Position numbers and translations under genes: made by a program
Notes under the pieces: model-generated
Seen by the model: the letters and a program-made list of their open reading frames with translations, nothing else
Databases searched by the model: none
Told to the model about the DNA's origin: nothing
NCBI GenBank assembly: GCA_016869765.1
Contig: VGES01000014.1
Location: 16,131-80,130 of the forward strand
Direction of reading: 5' to 3'
Origin: Alphaproteobacteria bacterium
Lineage (GTDB): Bacteria > Pseudomonadota > Alphaproteobacteria > SHVP01
Length of the DNA stretch: 64,000 nt
Shown here: in pieces, positions 42,864-52,448 of the stretch
Layout of the letters: each line of letters opens with the position of its first letter
Position numbering within the stretch: position 1 is the stretch's first letter

Positions 42864-43640
42864 ATGGTCGAGTTCGCCCTCCCGAGGAATTCCAAGATCG
42901 GCCAAGGCAAGACGGTTCCGGCCCCCGCCGGCGCCAAACGGCCGAAGCGCTTCCAGGTCTACCGCTGGAACCCAGACGACAAGAAGAATCCGGTCGTCGA
43001 CACCTTCGAGATCGACTTGGCGACGTGCGGCCCGATGGTGCTCGACGCGCTGATCAAGATCAAAAACGAAGTCGATGCGACGGTCACGTTCCGCCGTTCC
43101 TGTCGGGAAGGCGTGTGCGGATCGTGCGCGATGAACATCGACGGGACCAACACGCTCGCGTGCACGAAGGCGATCGAGGACGTCAAAGGCGACGTGAAGA
43201 TCTACCCGCTGCCGCACATGCCCGTGGTCAAAGACCTGGTTCCCGACCTGACGAATTTCTATGCCCAGTACGCCTCAGTCCAGCCGTGGTTGCAGGCCGA
43301 CACGCCGAACCCGACGCGCGAGCGGCTGCAGTCGCGCGGGGATCGCGCCAAGCTCGACGGCCTGTGGGAATGCATCCTCTGCGCCTCGTGCTCGACCAGT
43401 TGCCCGAGCTACTGGTGGAACAGCGACCGCTATCTCGGCCCAGCGGCCCTTTTGCAGGCCTACCGGTTCATCGTCGACAGCCGTGACGAATACACCGGCG
43501 AGCGCCTCGACTATCTCGAGGACCCGTTCCGGCTCTATCGCTGTCACACGATCATGAACTGCGCCCAAACCTGCCCAAAAGGCCTGAACCCGGCCAAGGC
43601 CATCGCCGAAACCAAGAAACTCATCCAGCAGCGGCGCTAG
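42864..43640 (+). CDS. sdhB: Succinate dehydrogenase iron-sulfur subunit
   Basis: A 258-residue subunit with three Fe-S clusters. The [2Fe-2S] region is [18 protein letters not shown] plus a downstream cysteine (LACTKAI); the [4Fe-4S] and [3Fe-4S] ligands are in [17 protein letters not shown] and [17 protein letters not shown]. It carries electrons from SdhA to the quinone at SdhCD. The start lies nine bases after sdhA, and a methyltransferase gene starts nine bases after its stop. Confidence 0.97.
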   Translation: MVEFALPRNSKIGQGKTVPAPAGAKRPKRFQVYRWNPDDKKNPVVDTFEIDLATCGPMVLDALIKIKNEVDATVTFRRSCREGVCGSCAMNIDGTNTLACTKAIEDVKGDVKIYPLPHMPVVKDLVPDLTNFYAQYASVQPWLQADTPNPTRERLQSRGDRAKLDGLWECILCASCSTSCPSYWWNSDRYLGPAALLQAYRFIVDSRDEYTGERLDYLEDPFRLYRCHTIMNCAQTCPKGLNPAKAIAETKKLIQQRR

Positions 43641-43649
43641 GACCGCGGC

Positions 43650-45170
43650 ATGAGCGACGCCGAAACGGCGAATCGACAAACCGACGGTGGGTTGCGTGCG
43701 AGTTACGCGGCCGTCCCCTACCTGACTCAGGCGCGTCGCCGCACCCACCCGACCCGTATCGCCGCCCTGGCATCCCTGTTCGGCTTGGATCCGGCCCCGT
43801 GCGCCGGCGCCCGCATTGTCGAACTCGGGTGCGGCACCGGTGAGAACCTGGCAGCGATCGCCGCGGCCCTGCCCGAAGCCAACTGCGTCGGTATCGATCT
43901 CGTCCCGGAAAACATCACCCAGGCGCGCCACCTGGCCGAAGCCGCCGGCCTCAAGAACCTGTTCTTCGAGGTGGGCGACGTGCGCAGCCTCGCGGCTGTT
44001 CACGGCGCGTTCGACTATGCGATCGCCCACGGGCTTTTCTCCTGGGTGACATCGGAGACCCAGGATGCGTTCCTGCGCGCCTGTCGCGGGGCCATCGCCC
44101 CACACGGGGTCGTCTACGTCAGTTACAACACCTATCCCGGCTGGCATCAACGCGCGGTCATTCGCGACGCGATGTTGTCGGCCGCGAGCGGGATTGCCGA
44201 CGAAGCGGAGCGGGTACGCCGCGGGCGACAGGCGATCGAGGCCATGGTCGAAGCGTTGGGCACCGCCGAGGTCCCCTATGCCCAGGCGCTGCGCGAACAA
44301 CGCGACAACGTGCGCAAGCTCGCCGATGGCCACATCGCACACGACCTGATGGAGGCCAACAACAACCCCGTGTACTTCCGCAATTTCGTCGAGCGCGCGG
44401 AGCGGGCCGGCCTGCGTTACGTGTGCGAGGCCGCCCTCGAATGGATGGTGGCCGACAACTATCCCGCTGGCGTTCGTGATCTCCTGAGCAAAGAGCCCGA
44501 CCTGCTCAAGCGCGAGCAGTTGCTCGATTTCATGATCAATCGGACGTTCCGCGAGTCGCTCTTGTGCGGCCCGCAGGCAACGCCGCTCGTCTCCCCGCAA
44601 CCGCAGCGGCTCGCGTCGTTGTGGGTGTCGGGGACGCTCAAGCCGGAGATCCCGAACGTCGACCTCGAAGCGCCGGGGCGCACGTTGTTCGTCGGTGCCG
44701 GCAACGTCCGGGTCGCCATCGACGGCGCGATCAGCAAAGCCGCCATTCTCTGCCTCGCCGACATCTACCCCGAAGCGGTCATGCTGCCCGAACTCGTGGA
44801 ACGCGCGCGCGCCAAACTCGGAAAGACGAGCGTTGCTCCGTCCGAGATCGTCGACGTGACGCGCCTGATCTACGCCGGCTACAGCAAGGGCCTCCTCGAT
44901 CTAACGACCGCCGCCCCGCGGGTCGCCCGCACCCCTGGCGAACGACCGGCGGCGAGCGTCCTGGCCCGAGCCCAGCTCGCGACCGGCACCATCGTCGGCA
45001 ACCTGCTGGTAGACAACGTCAACGTCGACGATGCGTTGTGCCGAAATCTCATGCCGCTTTTGGACGGCACCCGGACGCGGGACCAGTTGGCCCGCGAGGT
45101 TTCGGCCGACGACGCCGCGATCGAGGATGCCCTCAAGCGCCTGGTATCGGTTGGCCTGATCGTTTCGTAA
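43650..45170 (+). CDS. Class I SAM methyltransferase with methyltransferase regulatory domain
   Basis: A 506-residue protein with an N-terminal Rossmann methyltransferase domain (motif I VELGCGTGENLAAIAAALP, GIDLVPENITQA, then YAIAHGLFSWV and GVVYVSYNTYPGWHQR) and a central methyltransferase-regulatory domain. The C-terminal part looks like a winged-helix-type PqqD/B12-binding-free tail (LMPLLDGTRTRDQLAREV, DALKRLVSVGLIV). Substrate is unknown. It begins nine bases after sdhB and is followed by zapE after three bases, so it should be co-expressed with succinate dehydrogenase. No membrane segment is seen. Confidence 0.82.
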   Translation: MSDAETANRQTDGGLRASYAAVPYLTQARRRTHPTRIAALASLFGLDPAPCAGARIVELGCGTGENLAAIAAALPEANCVGIDLVPENITQARHLAEAAGLKNLFFEVGDVRSLAAVHGAFDYAIAHGLFSWVTSETQDAFLRACRGAIAPHGVVYVSYNTYPGWHQRAVIRDAMLSAASGIADEAERVRRGRQAIEAMVEALGTAEVPYAQALREQRDNVRKLADGHIAHDLMEANNNPVYFRNFVERAERAGLRYVCEAALEWMVADNYPAGVRDLLSKEPDLLKREQLLDFMINRTFRESLLCGPQATPLVSPQPQRLASLWVSGTLKPEIPNVDLEAPGRTLFVGAGNVRVAIDGAISKAAILCLADIYPEAVMLPELVERARAKLGKTSVAPSEIVDVTRLIYAGYSKGLLDLTTAAPRVARTPGERPAASVLARAQLATGTIVGNLLVDNVNVDDALCRNLMPLLDGTRTRDQLAREVSADDAAIEDALKRLVSVGLIVS

Positions 45171-45173
45171 GCC

Positions 45174-46280
45174 ATGAGCACGCTGACGGACGATTACGAG
45201 AATCGCCTGCGCCAAGGGCTGCGCCAAGACCCCGCCCAGGCCGAAGGTGTGCGAGCGCTCGATGCCCTGTCCGAGACGTTGACGCGCTACGACCGCTCGC
45301 GATCGGGACTCGCGAGTCGACTACGCTTGACCCGCCCGGCGGCTCCGCCGCGTGGCCTCTACCTCTACGGCGGCGTCGGCCGTGGCAAATCGATGCTGAT
45401 GGACATGTTCTTCACCCATGTCCCGATCGGCGCCAAGAAGCGTGTTCACTTCCACGCTTTCATGCTCGATGTCCACGCCCGCATTTACGCTTGGCGCAAG
45501 GATCCGGCGAACAAGACCGAGGACGGCGATCCGATCAAACCGGTGGCCAAACAGCTGGCATCCGAGGCAACGGTGCTGTGTTTCGACGAGTTCCAGGTCT
45601 CCGACACCGCCGACGCGATGATTTTGCAGCGCTTGTTCAAGAAAATGTTCGAGCGGGGCGTCGTGGTCGTCGCCACCTCGAACCGCCCGCCCGACGATCT
45701 CTACAAGGGCGGCCTCAACCGCGAGCTGTTCGTACCATTCATCGCGACGCTCAAGGAGCGTTGCACGATGATGCGCCTCGACGGTGGCCGGGACTATCGG
45801 CTGGAACGGCTGCGTATGGCGCCGGTGTACCACGCCTCGATCGGACCGGTGAGCGAAACGGCGCTGGCGGCGACCTTCGATCGACTGACGGCGGACGGCG
45901 CCGTCGGCCCGGTGCTGATCGAGGTGCAAGGCCGGTCCCTGACCATTCCACGAGCCGCCAATGGTGTCGCGTACGCGACGTTCGCGGAACTCTGCGAGCG
46001 CCCACTCGGCGCGGCCGATTACCTCGAGCTCGCCCAGACCTTCAACACTCTGGTGCTGTCGGGTATTCCCCTGCTACCGCCCGAGAAGCGAAACGAAGCA
46101 AAACGTTTCGTCACGCTGATCGATGCGCTCTACGAACACAAGGTAAAGCTCGTGTGTTCGGCCGCTGCACCCCCCGATGGGCTCTACCCCAAGGGCGATG
46201 GCTCGTTCGAGTTCGCCCGCTGCACCTCACGCTTGATCGAAATGCAGTCCGAGGAATATTTGGGCGCTGAGCACATCTAG
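45174..46280 (+). CDS. zapE: Cell division protein ZapE (AFG1-like ATPase)
   Basis: A 368-residue AAA-type ATPase. The Walker A is LYLYGGVGRGKSMLMDMFF, the Walker B is VLCFDEFQVSDTADAM, followed by VVVATSNRPPDDLYKGGLNRELFVPFI and the C-terminal LIDALYEHKVKLVCSA, all typical of the AFG1/ZapE family. Members act in Z-ring dynamics in bacteria and in quality control of respiratory subunits in mitochondria; proximity to sdh is common in alphaproteobacteria. It converges with the HAD hydrolase gene (seven-base gap). Confidence 0.93.
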   Translation: MSTLTDDYENRLRQGLRQDPAQAEGVRALDALSETLTRYDRSRSGLASRLRLTRPAAPPRGLYLYGGVGRGKSMLMDMFFTHVPIGAKKRVHFHAFMLDVHARIYAWRKDPANKTEDGDPIKPVAKQLASEATVLCFDEFQVSDTADAMILQRLFKKMFERGVVVVATSNRPPDDLYKGGLNRELFVPFIATLKERCTMMRLDGGRDYRLERLRMAPVYHASIGPVSETALAATFDRLTADGAVGPVLIEVQGRSLTIPRAANGVAYATFAELCERPLGAADYLELAQTFNTLVLSGIPLLPPEKRNEAKRFVTLIDALYEHKVKLVCSAAAPPDGLYPKGDGSFEFARCTSRLIEMQSEEYLGAEHI

Positions 46281-46287
46281 CCGAGCG

Positions 46288-47154
46288 TCACCAGACGAAC
46301 TGCGGCAAGAGGGCGCTCACCGGCGTATCGCCCAAGGCCCGCGTCAGGCGCGGGTCGTTTGCCGAGGACACGCCCCGCAGCTCGTCGGCGTGCAGCCCCC
46401 CGAGAACCAGGACGCCGTTGATCCCCGCTGCCGCCGCGCCCGCAAGATCGGTGCGTGGACTGTCCCCGATCCCGACGATGCGCTGGTGATCGACGCCGGG
46501 AAGCAACGCGAAACACGCCTGGTAGGCCGCGGCGTGCGGCTTGCCGAAGTATTCGGCAACACCTCCGATCTCCTCGTAGGCCTGGGCGAGCGCGCCCGCA
46601 CAGGTGACGATCCGCCCGCCCCGCATCACCGTGAGGTCGGGGTTGGCGCACACGAGCGGAAGTGACTGGGTTTTCATCGCGCCCAACAGGGCGGCGTAGT
46701 CGTCGGCCGTCTCCCGTTCGTCGTCGAAGGGGCCGGTGACGAGGACGAAATCCGCCGTCGTGACATTGTCACAGCGCTCGTAGGGCAATCCGTCCAACAA
46801 GACGAGGTCCCGCGGCGGACCGACGTAGTAGTAGCGACGGCGCCCCGCCGCACGCGATCGCTCGGCCAAAGCTCGGTAGGTCGCTTCGCCCGATGTCACC
46901 ACGTGGTCGTAGCGATGTTCCGGGATTCCGATGGTCTCCAGCTGCACCTTGACGCGATCGAGACGGCGCGGCGAGTTCGACAGCAATATCCGCTGTACCC
47001 CGGCGGCGCCCAGTCGTTCGAGGGCCTCGAGCACACCGGGGTAGGGTCTCACGCCGTCGTGCAGCACGCCCCAGAGGTCGATGAGGGCTGCGTCGTACAT
47101 CCCGACGAGTTCACGGACTCCCAGCAGGACACGGGCATCACCATCAGCGGCCAT
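46288..47154 (-). CDS. HAD-superfamily hydrolase, NagD-like (subclass IIA)
   Basis: A 288-residue HAD phosphatase. The catalytic motif is AALIDLWGVLHDG (Asp nucleophile; the second Asp of DxD is replaced by Trp, as is usual in this alphaproteobacterial TIGR01459-type family), motif II is ILLSNSPRR and motif IV is IVGIGDSPRTDLAGAAAAGINGVLV. Substrate is unknown. It overlaps the 3' end of the EAL gene by 11 bases and ends the minus-strand run YedK-pyrD-EAL-HAD. Confidence 0.85.
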   Translation of the reverse strand: MAADGDARVLLGVRELVGMYDAALIDLWGVLHDGVRPYPGVLEALERLGAAGVQRILLSNSPRRLDRVKVQLETIGIPEHRYDHVVTSGEATYRALAERSRAAGRRRYYYVGPPRDLVLLDGLPYERCDNVTTADFVLVTGPFDDERETADDYAALLGAMKTQSLPLVCANPDLTVMRGGRIVTCAGALAQAYEEIGGVAEYFGKPHAAAYQACFALLPGVDHQRIVGIGDSPRTDLAGAAAAGINGVLVLGGLHADELRGVSSANDPRLTRALGDTPVSALLPQFVW

Positions 47155-48313
47155 CGCCGCTCGCTTTTGGCTCGCCGAACAGGTACCCCTGGGCGACGGT
47201 GATCCCGTTTCGCGCGAGGCGTTCGGCGGCAGCCTCCTGCTCGACCTTGTCGGCGATCAGAGTCATACCAGCGCGTGCAATCCCCGCAACCACCTCGGGC
47301 AGGTGCGGACCTGCGCCGCGGCCGAGCTCGCCCAGGAGACGATCCGCTTCGGCCTTGACCGTCTTGAACCCGAGAGCCGCCAGAGGAGCGAAATCGATCG
47401 CGAGATTGGTCATGCGGTCGAGCGCAAACGTGAACCCGAGCTTGCGCAACGGAACGAGCGCGTCGCGCACCGCCGGGCGCTGCAGGTCGGCCTGGGCGAA
47501 CTCGAAGATCAACGTCCGGGCGAGCTCGCGATGCGATTCCATGTATTCGAGGAATTGGTCGAAAAACTCTTTGTCGGCCAGCGAGTCCGCTGAAACGTTG
47601 CAAAAGAACCCGACCGCCACGCGATCGCGCTGCGCGCGTTTGATCATCTGTACGCAGCGGAACAACAGCAGGTTGTCGATCGTCGTGATGAGCCCGGCGG
47701 CGACGGCGACCGGCAGGTATTGCTCGGGGAGGACGAGCACGTTGTTCTCATCGCGCAGGCGCGAGAACGCTTCGTAGTAGCGCACGCGGCGGCTCGGCAA
47801 CTCGACGATCGGCTGGAGATAGAGATCGACACGGTTGTTGGCGAGCGCCTCGCGGGTGATTTCGAGGACGCGCTCCTGGCGCAATGCCGGATGTTCGGCC
47901 CGGCGTGGTGCATCGCGCGGCACCGGTGCCGCGGCTGCGTTGGCCGCGCGCTTGGCCGGATCCAGGCGCGCGAGCAGGTTGCGCATCAAGCGCATCTCCG
48001 AGAGCAAGTTGTCGTTGCGCGTGGTGCCATCGCTCACGGTCGAGCGCAATCGCTCGAAGTCGGCATGAAGGTCATCGATCTCGCGTCGGGCCTTGGCAAG
48101 ATCGAGCCGCGCCGCATCCAACTTCACGGTGAGCTCCTCGGCCTGCCAACGGCGGGAAAGGACCTCATGGACGAGGCCGACCAACAGGACAACGCCGCCC
48201 CCCGCCAGCCAGGCGCCGAGTCCGGCGCTGCCCGGCAGCCAACGCGGCAGGATCCAGGCGACGGCGACGCCGCCACCAATGCCAAGGGCATGAACAACGA
48301 GAGAGCCGATCAT
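47144..48313 (-). CDS. Membrane-anchored degenerate EAL-domain protein (TipF-like)
   Basis: A 389-residue protein with two N-terminal hydrophobic segments (GSLVVHALGIGGGVAVAWIL and GLGAWLAGGGVVLLVGLVHEV), a coiled coil (about 58-115) and a C-terminal EAL fold (about 148-380). The EAL triplet is EAF (E181); N239 and E271 are kept, but the metal-binding DDFG is DRMT (299-302) and K-I-D is K-A-E (320-322). Phosphodiesterase activity is therefore unlikely; c-di-GMP binding remains possible. The architecture resembles Caulobacter TipF, a flagellar positioning factor, but no flagellar gene is in the window. It overlaps pyrD by four bases. Confidence 0.8.
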   Translation of the reverse strand: MIGSLVVHALGIGGGVAVAWILPRWLPGSAGLGAWLAGGGVVLLVGLVHEVLSRRWQAEELTVKLDAARLDLAKARREIDDLHADFERLRSTVSDGTTRNDNLLSEMRLMRNLLARLDPAKRAANAAAAPVPRDAPRRAEHPALRQERVLEITREALANNRVDLYLQPIVELPSRRVRYYEAFSRLRDENNVLVLPEQYLPVAVAAGLITTIDNLLLFRCVQMIKRAQRDRVAVGFFCNVSADSLADKEFFDQFLEYMESHRELARTLIFEFAQADLQRPAVRDALVPLRKLGFTFALDRMTNLAIDFAPLAALGFKTVKAEADRLLGELGRGAGPHLPEVVAGIARAGMTLIADKVEQEAAAERLARNGITVAQGYLFGEPKASGDGR

Positions 48314-49380
48314 CGGCGCCCGGCGTCCCGCCCCACCGCCTCGGCGACATGGTTGAATCCATCGCGGGCCAGCAACCGAGCGAGATCGCCGGCCATGCGC
48401 CGGATGAGCGATGGACCTTCGTAGATGAGAGCGGTGTAGAGCTCGACCAGCGTCGCCCCGGCACGGATCTTGGCGTAGGCATCGGCCCCGGACTGGATGC
48501 CACCGACGCCGATAAGGGGAACAGCGCCACCCGTTCGCTCGTAAATCTCGCGCAACATGGCGGTGGACGGAGCGAACAGCGGGGCCCCGCTCAGGCCGCC
48601 CGCCTGGCCGCGATGATCCCCGCGGAGCGTGTCCGGACGAGCGATGGTCGTATTGCTGACGACAAGCCCGTCGATCTTCTTTTCGACAGCCACTTCGGCG
48701 ATGTCGCGGCGGCTTTCGGCGTCGAGATCGGGCGCCACCTTGAACAGAAGAGGCAGCGTCCCTGCGCGTTCGACTTCGGCACGGGCGCCCTGCACCGCAT
48801 CGACCAAGCGGACGAATCGGTCGCGTGCCTGCAGGTCGCGCAGTCCAGGCGTGTTGGGCGAGGACACGTTGACGACGAGGAAATCGGCGAGGGGCCCGAG
48901 ACTCGTGACCCCGTTCGCGTAGTCGGCGATGGGATCGGCGCTGTCCTTGTTGGCCCCGAGGTTGATGCCGAGCACGCCGCGGGCGCAGATCGCGCCGCGA
49001 GACACCAGGAGGCGCTGGCGCATGGCGGCATGGCCGAGACTGTTGAAGCCGTAGCGGTTGATGACGGCACGATCGCGCGGCAATCGGAACACGCGCGGTC
49101 GCTCGTTGCCGGGCTGCGGACGCGGCGTAACGCTGCCGACTTCGACGAACGCAAAGCCGATATCGAGCATCGCCGCCGGAATGCGGGCATCTTTGTCGAA
49201 ACCCGCCGCCAACCCGATCGGCGAGGCGAAATCGAGCCCCCAGACGCGTTGACGCAAGCGTGGGTCGGCCATGGGCCGACGCCCAACCCCGGCCAGCACG
49301 CCGCGTTCGATCAGCGCAACGGTCACGTGGTGCGCAGTCTCGGCGGGAAGCGCCCGAAGCAGGCGAACGGCGAAGGACAT
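48310..49380 (-). CDS. pyrD: Dihydroorotate dehydrogenase (quinone), class 2
   Basis: A 356-residue FMN enzyme for the fourth step of pyrimidine synthesis, coupling to the quinone pool at the membrane. Signs of class 2 are the N-terminal helical extension (FAVRLLRALPAETAHHVTVALIERG) and the catalytic serine in VNVSSPNTPGLRDLQ. Other landmarks: GLAAGFDKDARIPAAML, VGSVTPRPQPGNERPRVFRL, RYGFNSLGHAAM, KVAPDLD, VVSNTTIARP and GVGGIQSGADAYAKIRAGATLVELYTALI (overlapping parts). It shares one base with the YedK-like gene upstream. Confidence 0.96.
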   Translation of the reverse strand: MSFAVRLLRALPAETAHHVTVALIERGVLAGVGRRPMADPRLRQRVWGLDFASPIGLAAGFDKDARIPAAMLDIGFAFVEVGSVTPRPQPGNERPRVFRLPRDRAVINRYGFNSLGHAAMRQRLLVSRGAICARGVLGINLGANKDSADPIADYANGVTSLGPLADFLVVNVSSPNTPGLRDLQARDRFVRLVDAVQGARAEVERAGTLPLLFKVAPDLDAESRRDIAEVAVEKKIDGLVVSNTTIARPDTLRGDHRGQAGGLSGAPLFAPSTAMLREIYERTGGAVPLIGVGGIQSGADAYAKIRAGATLVELYTALIYEGPSLIRRMAGDLARLLARDGFNHVAEAVGRDAGRR

Positions 49381-50129
49381 CAGAGGAGCTGTCCTTGCAG
49401 CGGTGGCGCGGCTGGCGCAACGATCGTCGTCGCGGGTTCGAGACACGAGGCGTCGTCGTTGCGAACGTTGTTGACCGCGGCGGAAACCGCCGTTACCTCG
49501 AACGGGCCGATCGGCGAAGCGGCCAGGAGGGCCATGACCACGGCCAATCCGGACGCCGGCAACAGCCAAGTCGAGAATTCCTCGCGATCGAGCATCAGCG
49601 GCATGCGGTCATGCAGCGTCCGAAGCGCCGGATCGGCAGGCCTGGTCAATACGGTGAAAGTGTCGATCACTTGGCCGGCGGGTCCGATGTCGCGCGGGCT
49701 GCCGCGATCATTGGCGGTCGGTCGCACCCAGCGCTCCCACAGACCGGCAAACACCATCAGGCCGCGATCGGCGCGGCGAATCAGGAATGGGTGGCGCTGT
49801 TTCCCTTCGGCCTTCCATTCGTAGTAGCCGTCGGCCGGTACCAGACAGCGCCGCGCAGGGAAAGCCTCGCGGAACGCCGGTTTGTCGGCGACGGACTCCG
49901 AGCGGGCGTTGATCGTCCGTGCGCCGATCGACAGGTCCTTGGCCCATCCCGGCACCAGGCCCCAACGCAACAGAACGAGCTCGCGCCGTCCCGATGCGTC
50001 CAGGCGCACGACCGGCATCGAATCGGTCGGGGCTACGTTGAAGCGCGGCGGAAAATTCGGGGTCGCGTCGACGTCGAACAACCGCCGCATGGCCTCGGGC
50101 GGCGACAGAAGGAGGTAGCGGCCACACAT
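49380..50129 (-). CDS. SRAP-family DNA-protein crosslink protein (YedK/HMCES-like)
   Basis: A 249-residue SOS-response-associated peptidase-type protein, a family that shields abasic sites in single-stranded DNA by a covalent link through Cys2. All key residues are visible: MCGRY with Cys2 after Met removal, RTINARSESV (Asn), ADGYYEWK (Glu) and LHDRMPLML (His). Length is slightly above the 220-residue norm due to a C-terminal extension rich in Ala and Pro. It is divergent from a LexA-like regulator (81 bases between starts) and precedes pyrD with a one-base overlap (TGATG). Confidence 0.93.
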   Translation of the reverse strand: MCGRYLLLSPPEAMRRLFDVDATPNFPPRFNVAPTDSMPVVRLDASGRRELVLLRWGLVPGWAKDLSIGARTINARSESVADKPAFREAFPARRCLVPADGYYEWKAEGKQRHPFLIRRADRGLMVFAGLWERWVRPTANDRGSPRDIGPAGQVIDTFTVLTRPADPALRTLHDRMPLMLDREEFSTWLLPASGLAVVMALLAASPIGPFEVTAVSAAVNNVRNDDASCLEPATTIVAPAAPPLQGQLL

Positions 50130-50210
50130 CGGGGCAGCATCCTACCCATTCTGGCTAGGGCCGCGAGTCCGTTCGTTGATTCCCGCAACGGTGGCATCGA
50201 GAATGGTGCC

Positions 50211-50840
50211 ATGGTCTCCCATCGAGGAATCTGGCGAGCGCTGGATACCCTGGCCCAGCGTCGCGGCCTGACGGCCTCCGGTCTCGCGGTGCGCGCCGGC
50301 CTCGATCCGACGGCCTTCAACAAATCCAAGCGCTGGGCGCGTGACGGGCGGCCCCGATGGCCGTCGAGCGAGAGCTTGGCCAAAGTGCTCACGGCGACCG
50401 GGCAAACGTTCGAAGACTTCGCCCGCCTGGCCGACGAGGGCGAGCCGAAGGCGCGCAGCGCCGTCGCCGTCCTCGGCCTCGCCCAAGCCGGCCAGAAGGG
50501 GTACTTCGACGACGCTGGCTTTCCCAAGGGAAGCGGATGGGAGGAGATCGAGTTTCCCGCCGTGCGCGGCGAAGACGTCTACGCCCTTCGAGTGAGCGGC
50601 GAGAGCATGATGCCGCTGTATCGCCCGGGCGATCTGGTGATCGTCGCACCCGCAGCAACGCTCCATCGCGGCGATCGGGTGGTGGTCAAGTTGTCGAGTG
50701 GCGAGGTCATGGCCAAGGAACTCGGTCAGCGGAGCCGTGAGCGGATCGAACTCCGCTCGCTCAACCCCGATCACCCGCCGCTCACGGTCGCCGCCAAGGA
50801 TGTGACCTGGATCGCCCGCATCCTCTGGGCGAGCCAATGA
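50211..50840 (+). CDS. LexA-like HTH regulator with S24 peptidase domain
   Basis: A 209-residue transcriptional regulator. The N-terminal XRE-like helix-turn-helix spans about 5-75 (ALDTLAQRRGLTASGLAVRAGLDPTAFNKS). The C-terminal S24 domain has the nucleophile S132 in SGESMMPLYRPGD and the general-base K169 in EVMAKEL, exactly the 37-residue spacing of LexA Ser119/Lys156. A possible autocleavage Ala-Gly lies at A92-G93 (AQAGQKG). It is not canonical LexA, whose DNA-binding domain is different; it is closer to phage-type or alphaproteobacterial S24 repressors. It stands divergent to the YedK-like gene and convergent to lysS. Confidence 0.85.
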   Translation: MVSHRGIWRALDTLAQRRGLTASGLAVRAGLDPTAFNKSKRWARDGRPRWPSSESLAKVLTATGQTFEDFARLADEGEPKARSAVAVLGLAQAGQKGYFDDAGFPKGSGWEEIEFPAVRGEDVYALRVSGESMMPLYRPGDLVIVAPAATLHRGDRVVVKLSSGEVMAKELGQRSRERIELRSLNPDHPPLTVAAKDVTWIARILWASQ

Positions 50841-50843
50841 AGC

Positions 50844-52406
50844 CTAGGGTCGACGGAGCGCACCTTCGATCAACGTCACAAAGTCCGCGATTCCATAGAG
50901 CGCAATGAACGAGCCGATGCGCGGGCCCTCGGTCTGCCCGAACAACACCTGATACATCGAGGCGAACCAATCGCGCAGGTTGGCGAAGGGATAGCGCTTC
51001 CCGACCTCGTAGACCTGGAACTGGATCGCCTCGGCGTCGGCGGTCGCCGGCAATCCCGAAAGCGCTGACGCGAGTTCGCTGAGCGCCTGGCGTTCGGTCT
51101 CACTCGGTGCGCGAAACACTTTGTTGGGTTTGACGAAATCCTGGTAGTAGCGCAACGCGTAACCGACCAGTCGGTCGAGCAGCGGGAAACGCTCCGGCGT
51201 CGCACCCGCAACGTAGCGGCTGATGAAGCCCCAGAGCACCGCGCGGTCCTCGGTGTTGCAGACGCTGGCCAGGTTGAGCAAAAGCCCGAAGGAGACCGGC
51301 ACCTCTGCCTTGGGCGGCTTGCCGGCATGGATGTGCCAAACCGGGTTGTCGCGCCGGGCCTCGGGCGTCTCACCCGGGAATTTCTCGAGTAGCGAGACGT
51401 ATTCGTCCACCGCACGCGGAATGACGTCGAAATAGAGCCGTTTGGCCTTGCGCGGCGCCTGGAACATGTAGAGCGCGAGGCTTTCGGGAGCGGCATAGGT
51501 GAGCCACTCCTCGATCGTGAGGCCGTTACCCCTCGACTTCGAAATCTTCTCGCCTTTCTCGTCCAGGAACAGTTCATAGACGAACGTCTCCGGCGCCGTG
51601 CCCCCCAGAATGCGACACACCTGGCTCGACGCCTTGATCGAGTCGATCAGATCCTTGCCCGACATCTCGTAGTCGACACCGAGGGCCACCCAGCGCATCG
51701 CCCAGTCGATCTTCCACTGCAGCTTGCATTGGCCCCCGGTGACGGGAACTTCGATGAGTTTGCCGTCCTCGTCGCGATAGACAACGGTGCCTGAGTCGAC
51801 CTTCCGCTCAACCAGCGGCACCTGCAGGACCCGACCGGTCTTGGGACACACGGGCATGAACGGGCTGTAGGTCGCGCGCCGCTCGGGCCGCAACGTGGGC
51901 AGGATCACCTTGCTGACCGCAACGTAGTGCTCAAGCACTTTGCGCAGGATCGGGTCAAAGAACCCGCGCCGATAACAATCTGTCGCGCTCCAGAACTCGT
52001 ATTCGAACCCGAAGGAGTCCAAGAAGGACCGAAGTCGCGCGTTGTTGTGCTGGCCGAAGCTCGGGTGCGTCCCGAACGGGTCCGGCACCGAGGTCAGCGG
52101 CATGCCGATGAACTTGGCCATCATCTCGCGCTGCGGCACGTTGTCGGGCACCTTGCGCAGGCCGTCCATATCGTCGGAGAAGGCGAACAGCTTGGTCGGG
52201 AGCGACGAGATCTCGGCAAACGCACGCCGCACCATCGAGGTCCGCGCCACTTCGCCGAACGTGCCGATGTGGGGCAAACCCGATGGCCCGTAGCCGGTCG
52301 CGAACAGGACATAGCCCTTGCCCGGCGTCTTGTCGCGATAGCGATTGGCGACGCGCGCGGCCTCCTGGAATGGCCAAGCCTTGGTCGTAGCGAGGTCGAC
52401 CGGCAT
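50844..52406 (-). CDS. lysS: Lysyl-tRNA synthetase, class I
   Basis: A 520-residue class I lysyl-tRNA synthetase (LysK type), the form found in archaea, spirochaetes and many alphaproteobacteria instead of the usual class II enzyme. The HIGH-like signature is LPHIGTFGE (from residue 45) and the KMSKS-like signature is [12 protein letters not shown] (around 286). [11 protein letters not shown] and [20 protein letters not shown] are family-specific. It catalyses Lys-tRNA formation in the cytoplasm. It is convergent with the LexA-like gene (three-base gap) and divergent from the helicase gene. Confidence 0.95.
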   Translation of the reverse strand: MPVDLATTKAWPFQEAARVANRYRDKTPGKGYVLFATGYGPSGLPHIGTFGEVARTSMVRRAFAEISSLPTKLFAFSDDMDGLRKVPDNVPQREMMAKFIGMPLTSVPDPFGTHPSFGQHNNARLRSFLDSFGFEYEFWSATDCYRRGFFDPILRKVLEHYVAVSKVILPTLRPERRATYSPFMPVCPKTGRVLQVPLVERKVDSGTVVYRDEDGKLIEVPVTGGQCKLQWKIDWAMRWVALGVDYEMSGKDLIDSIKASSQVCRILGGTAPETFVYELFLDEKGEKISKSRGNGLTIEEWLTYAAPESLALYMFQAPRKAKRLYFDVIPRAVDEYVSLLEKFPGETPEARRDNPVWHIHAGKPPKAEVPVSFGLLLNLASVCNTEDRAVLWGFISRYVAGATPERFPLLDRLVGYALRYYQDFVKPNKVFRAPSETERQALSELASALSGLPATADAEAIQFQVYEVGKRYPFANLRDWFASMYQVLFGQTEGPRIGSFIALYGIADFVTLIEGALRRP

Positions 52407-52448
52407 GTTTGCGAAACCCTCGAAAATGCGGCGCGAAGCTAGGCGCTG

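Noticed and set aside
41267..43486. Very long plus-strand frame overlapping sdhA and sdhB
   Set aside because: Arginine-rich shadow frame of two clear succinate dehydrogenase genes.
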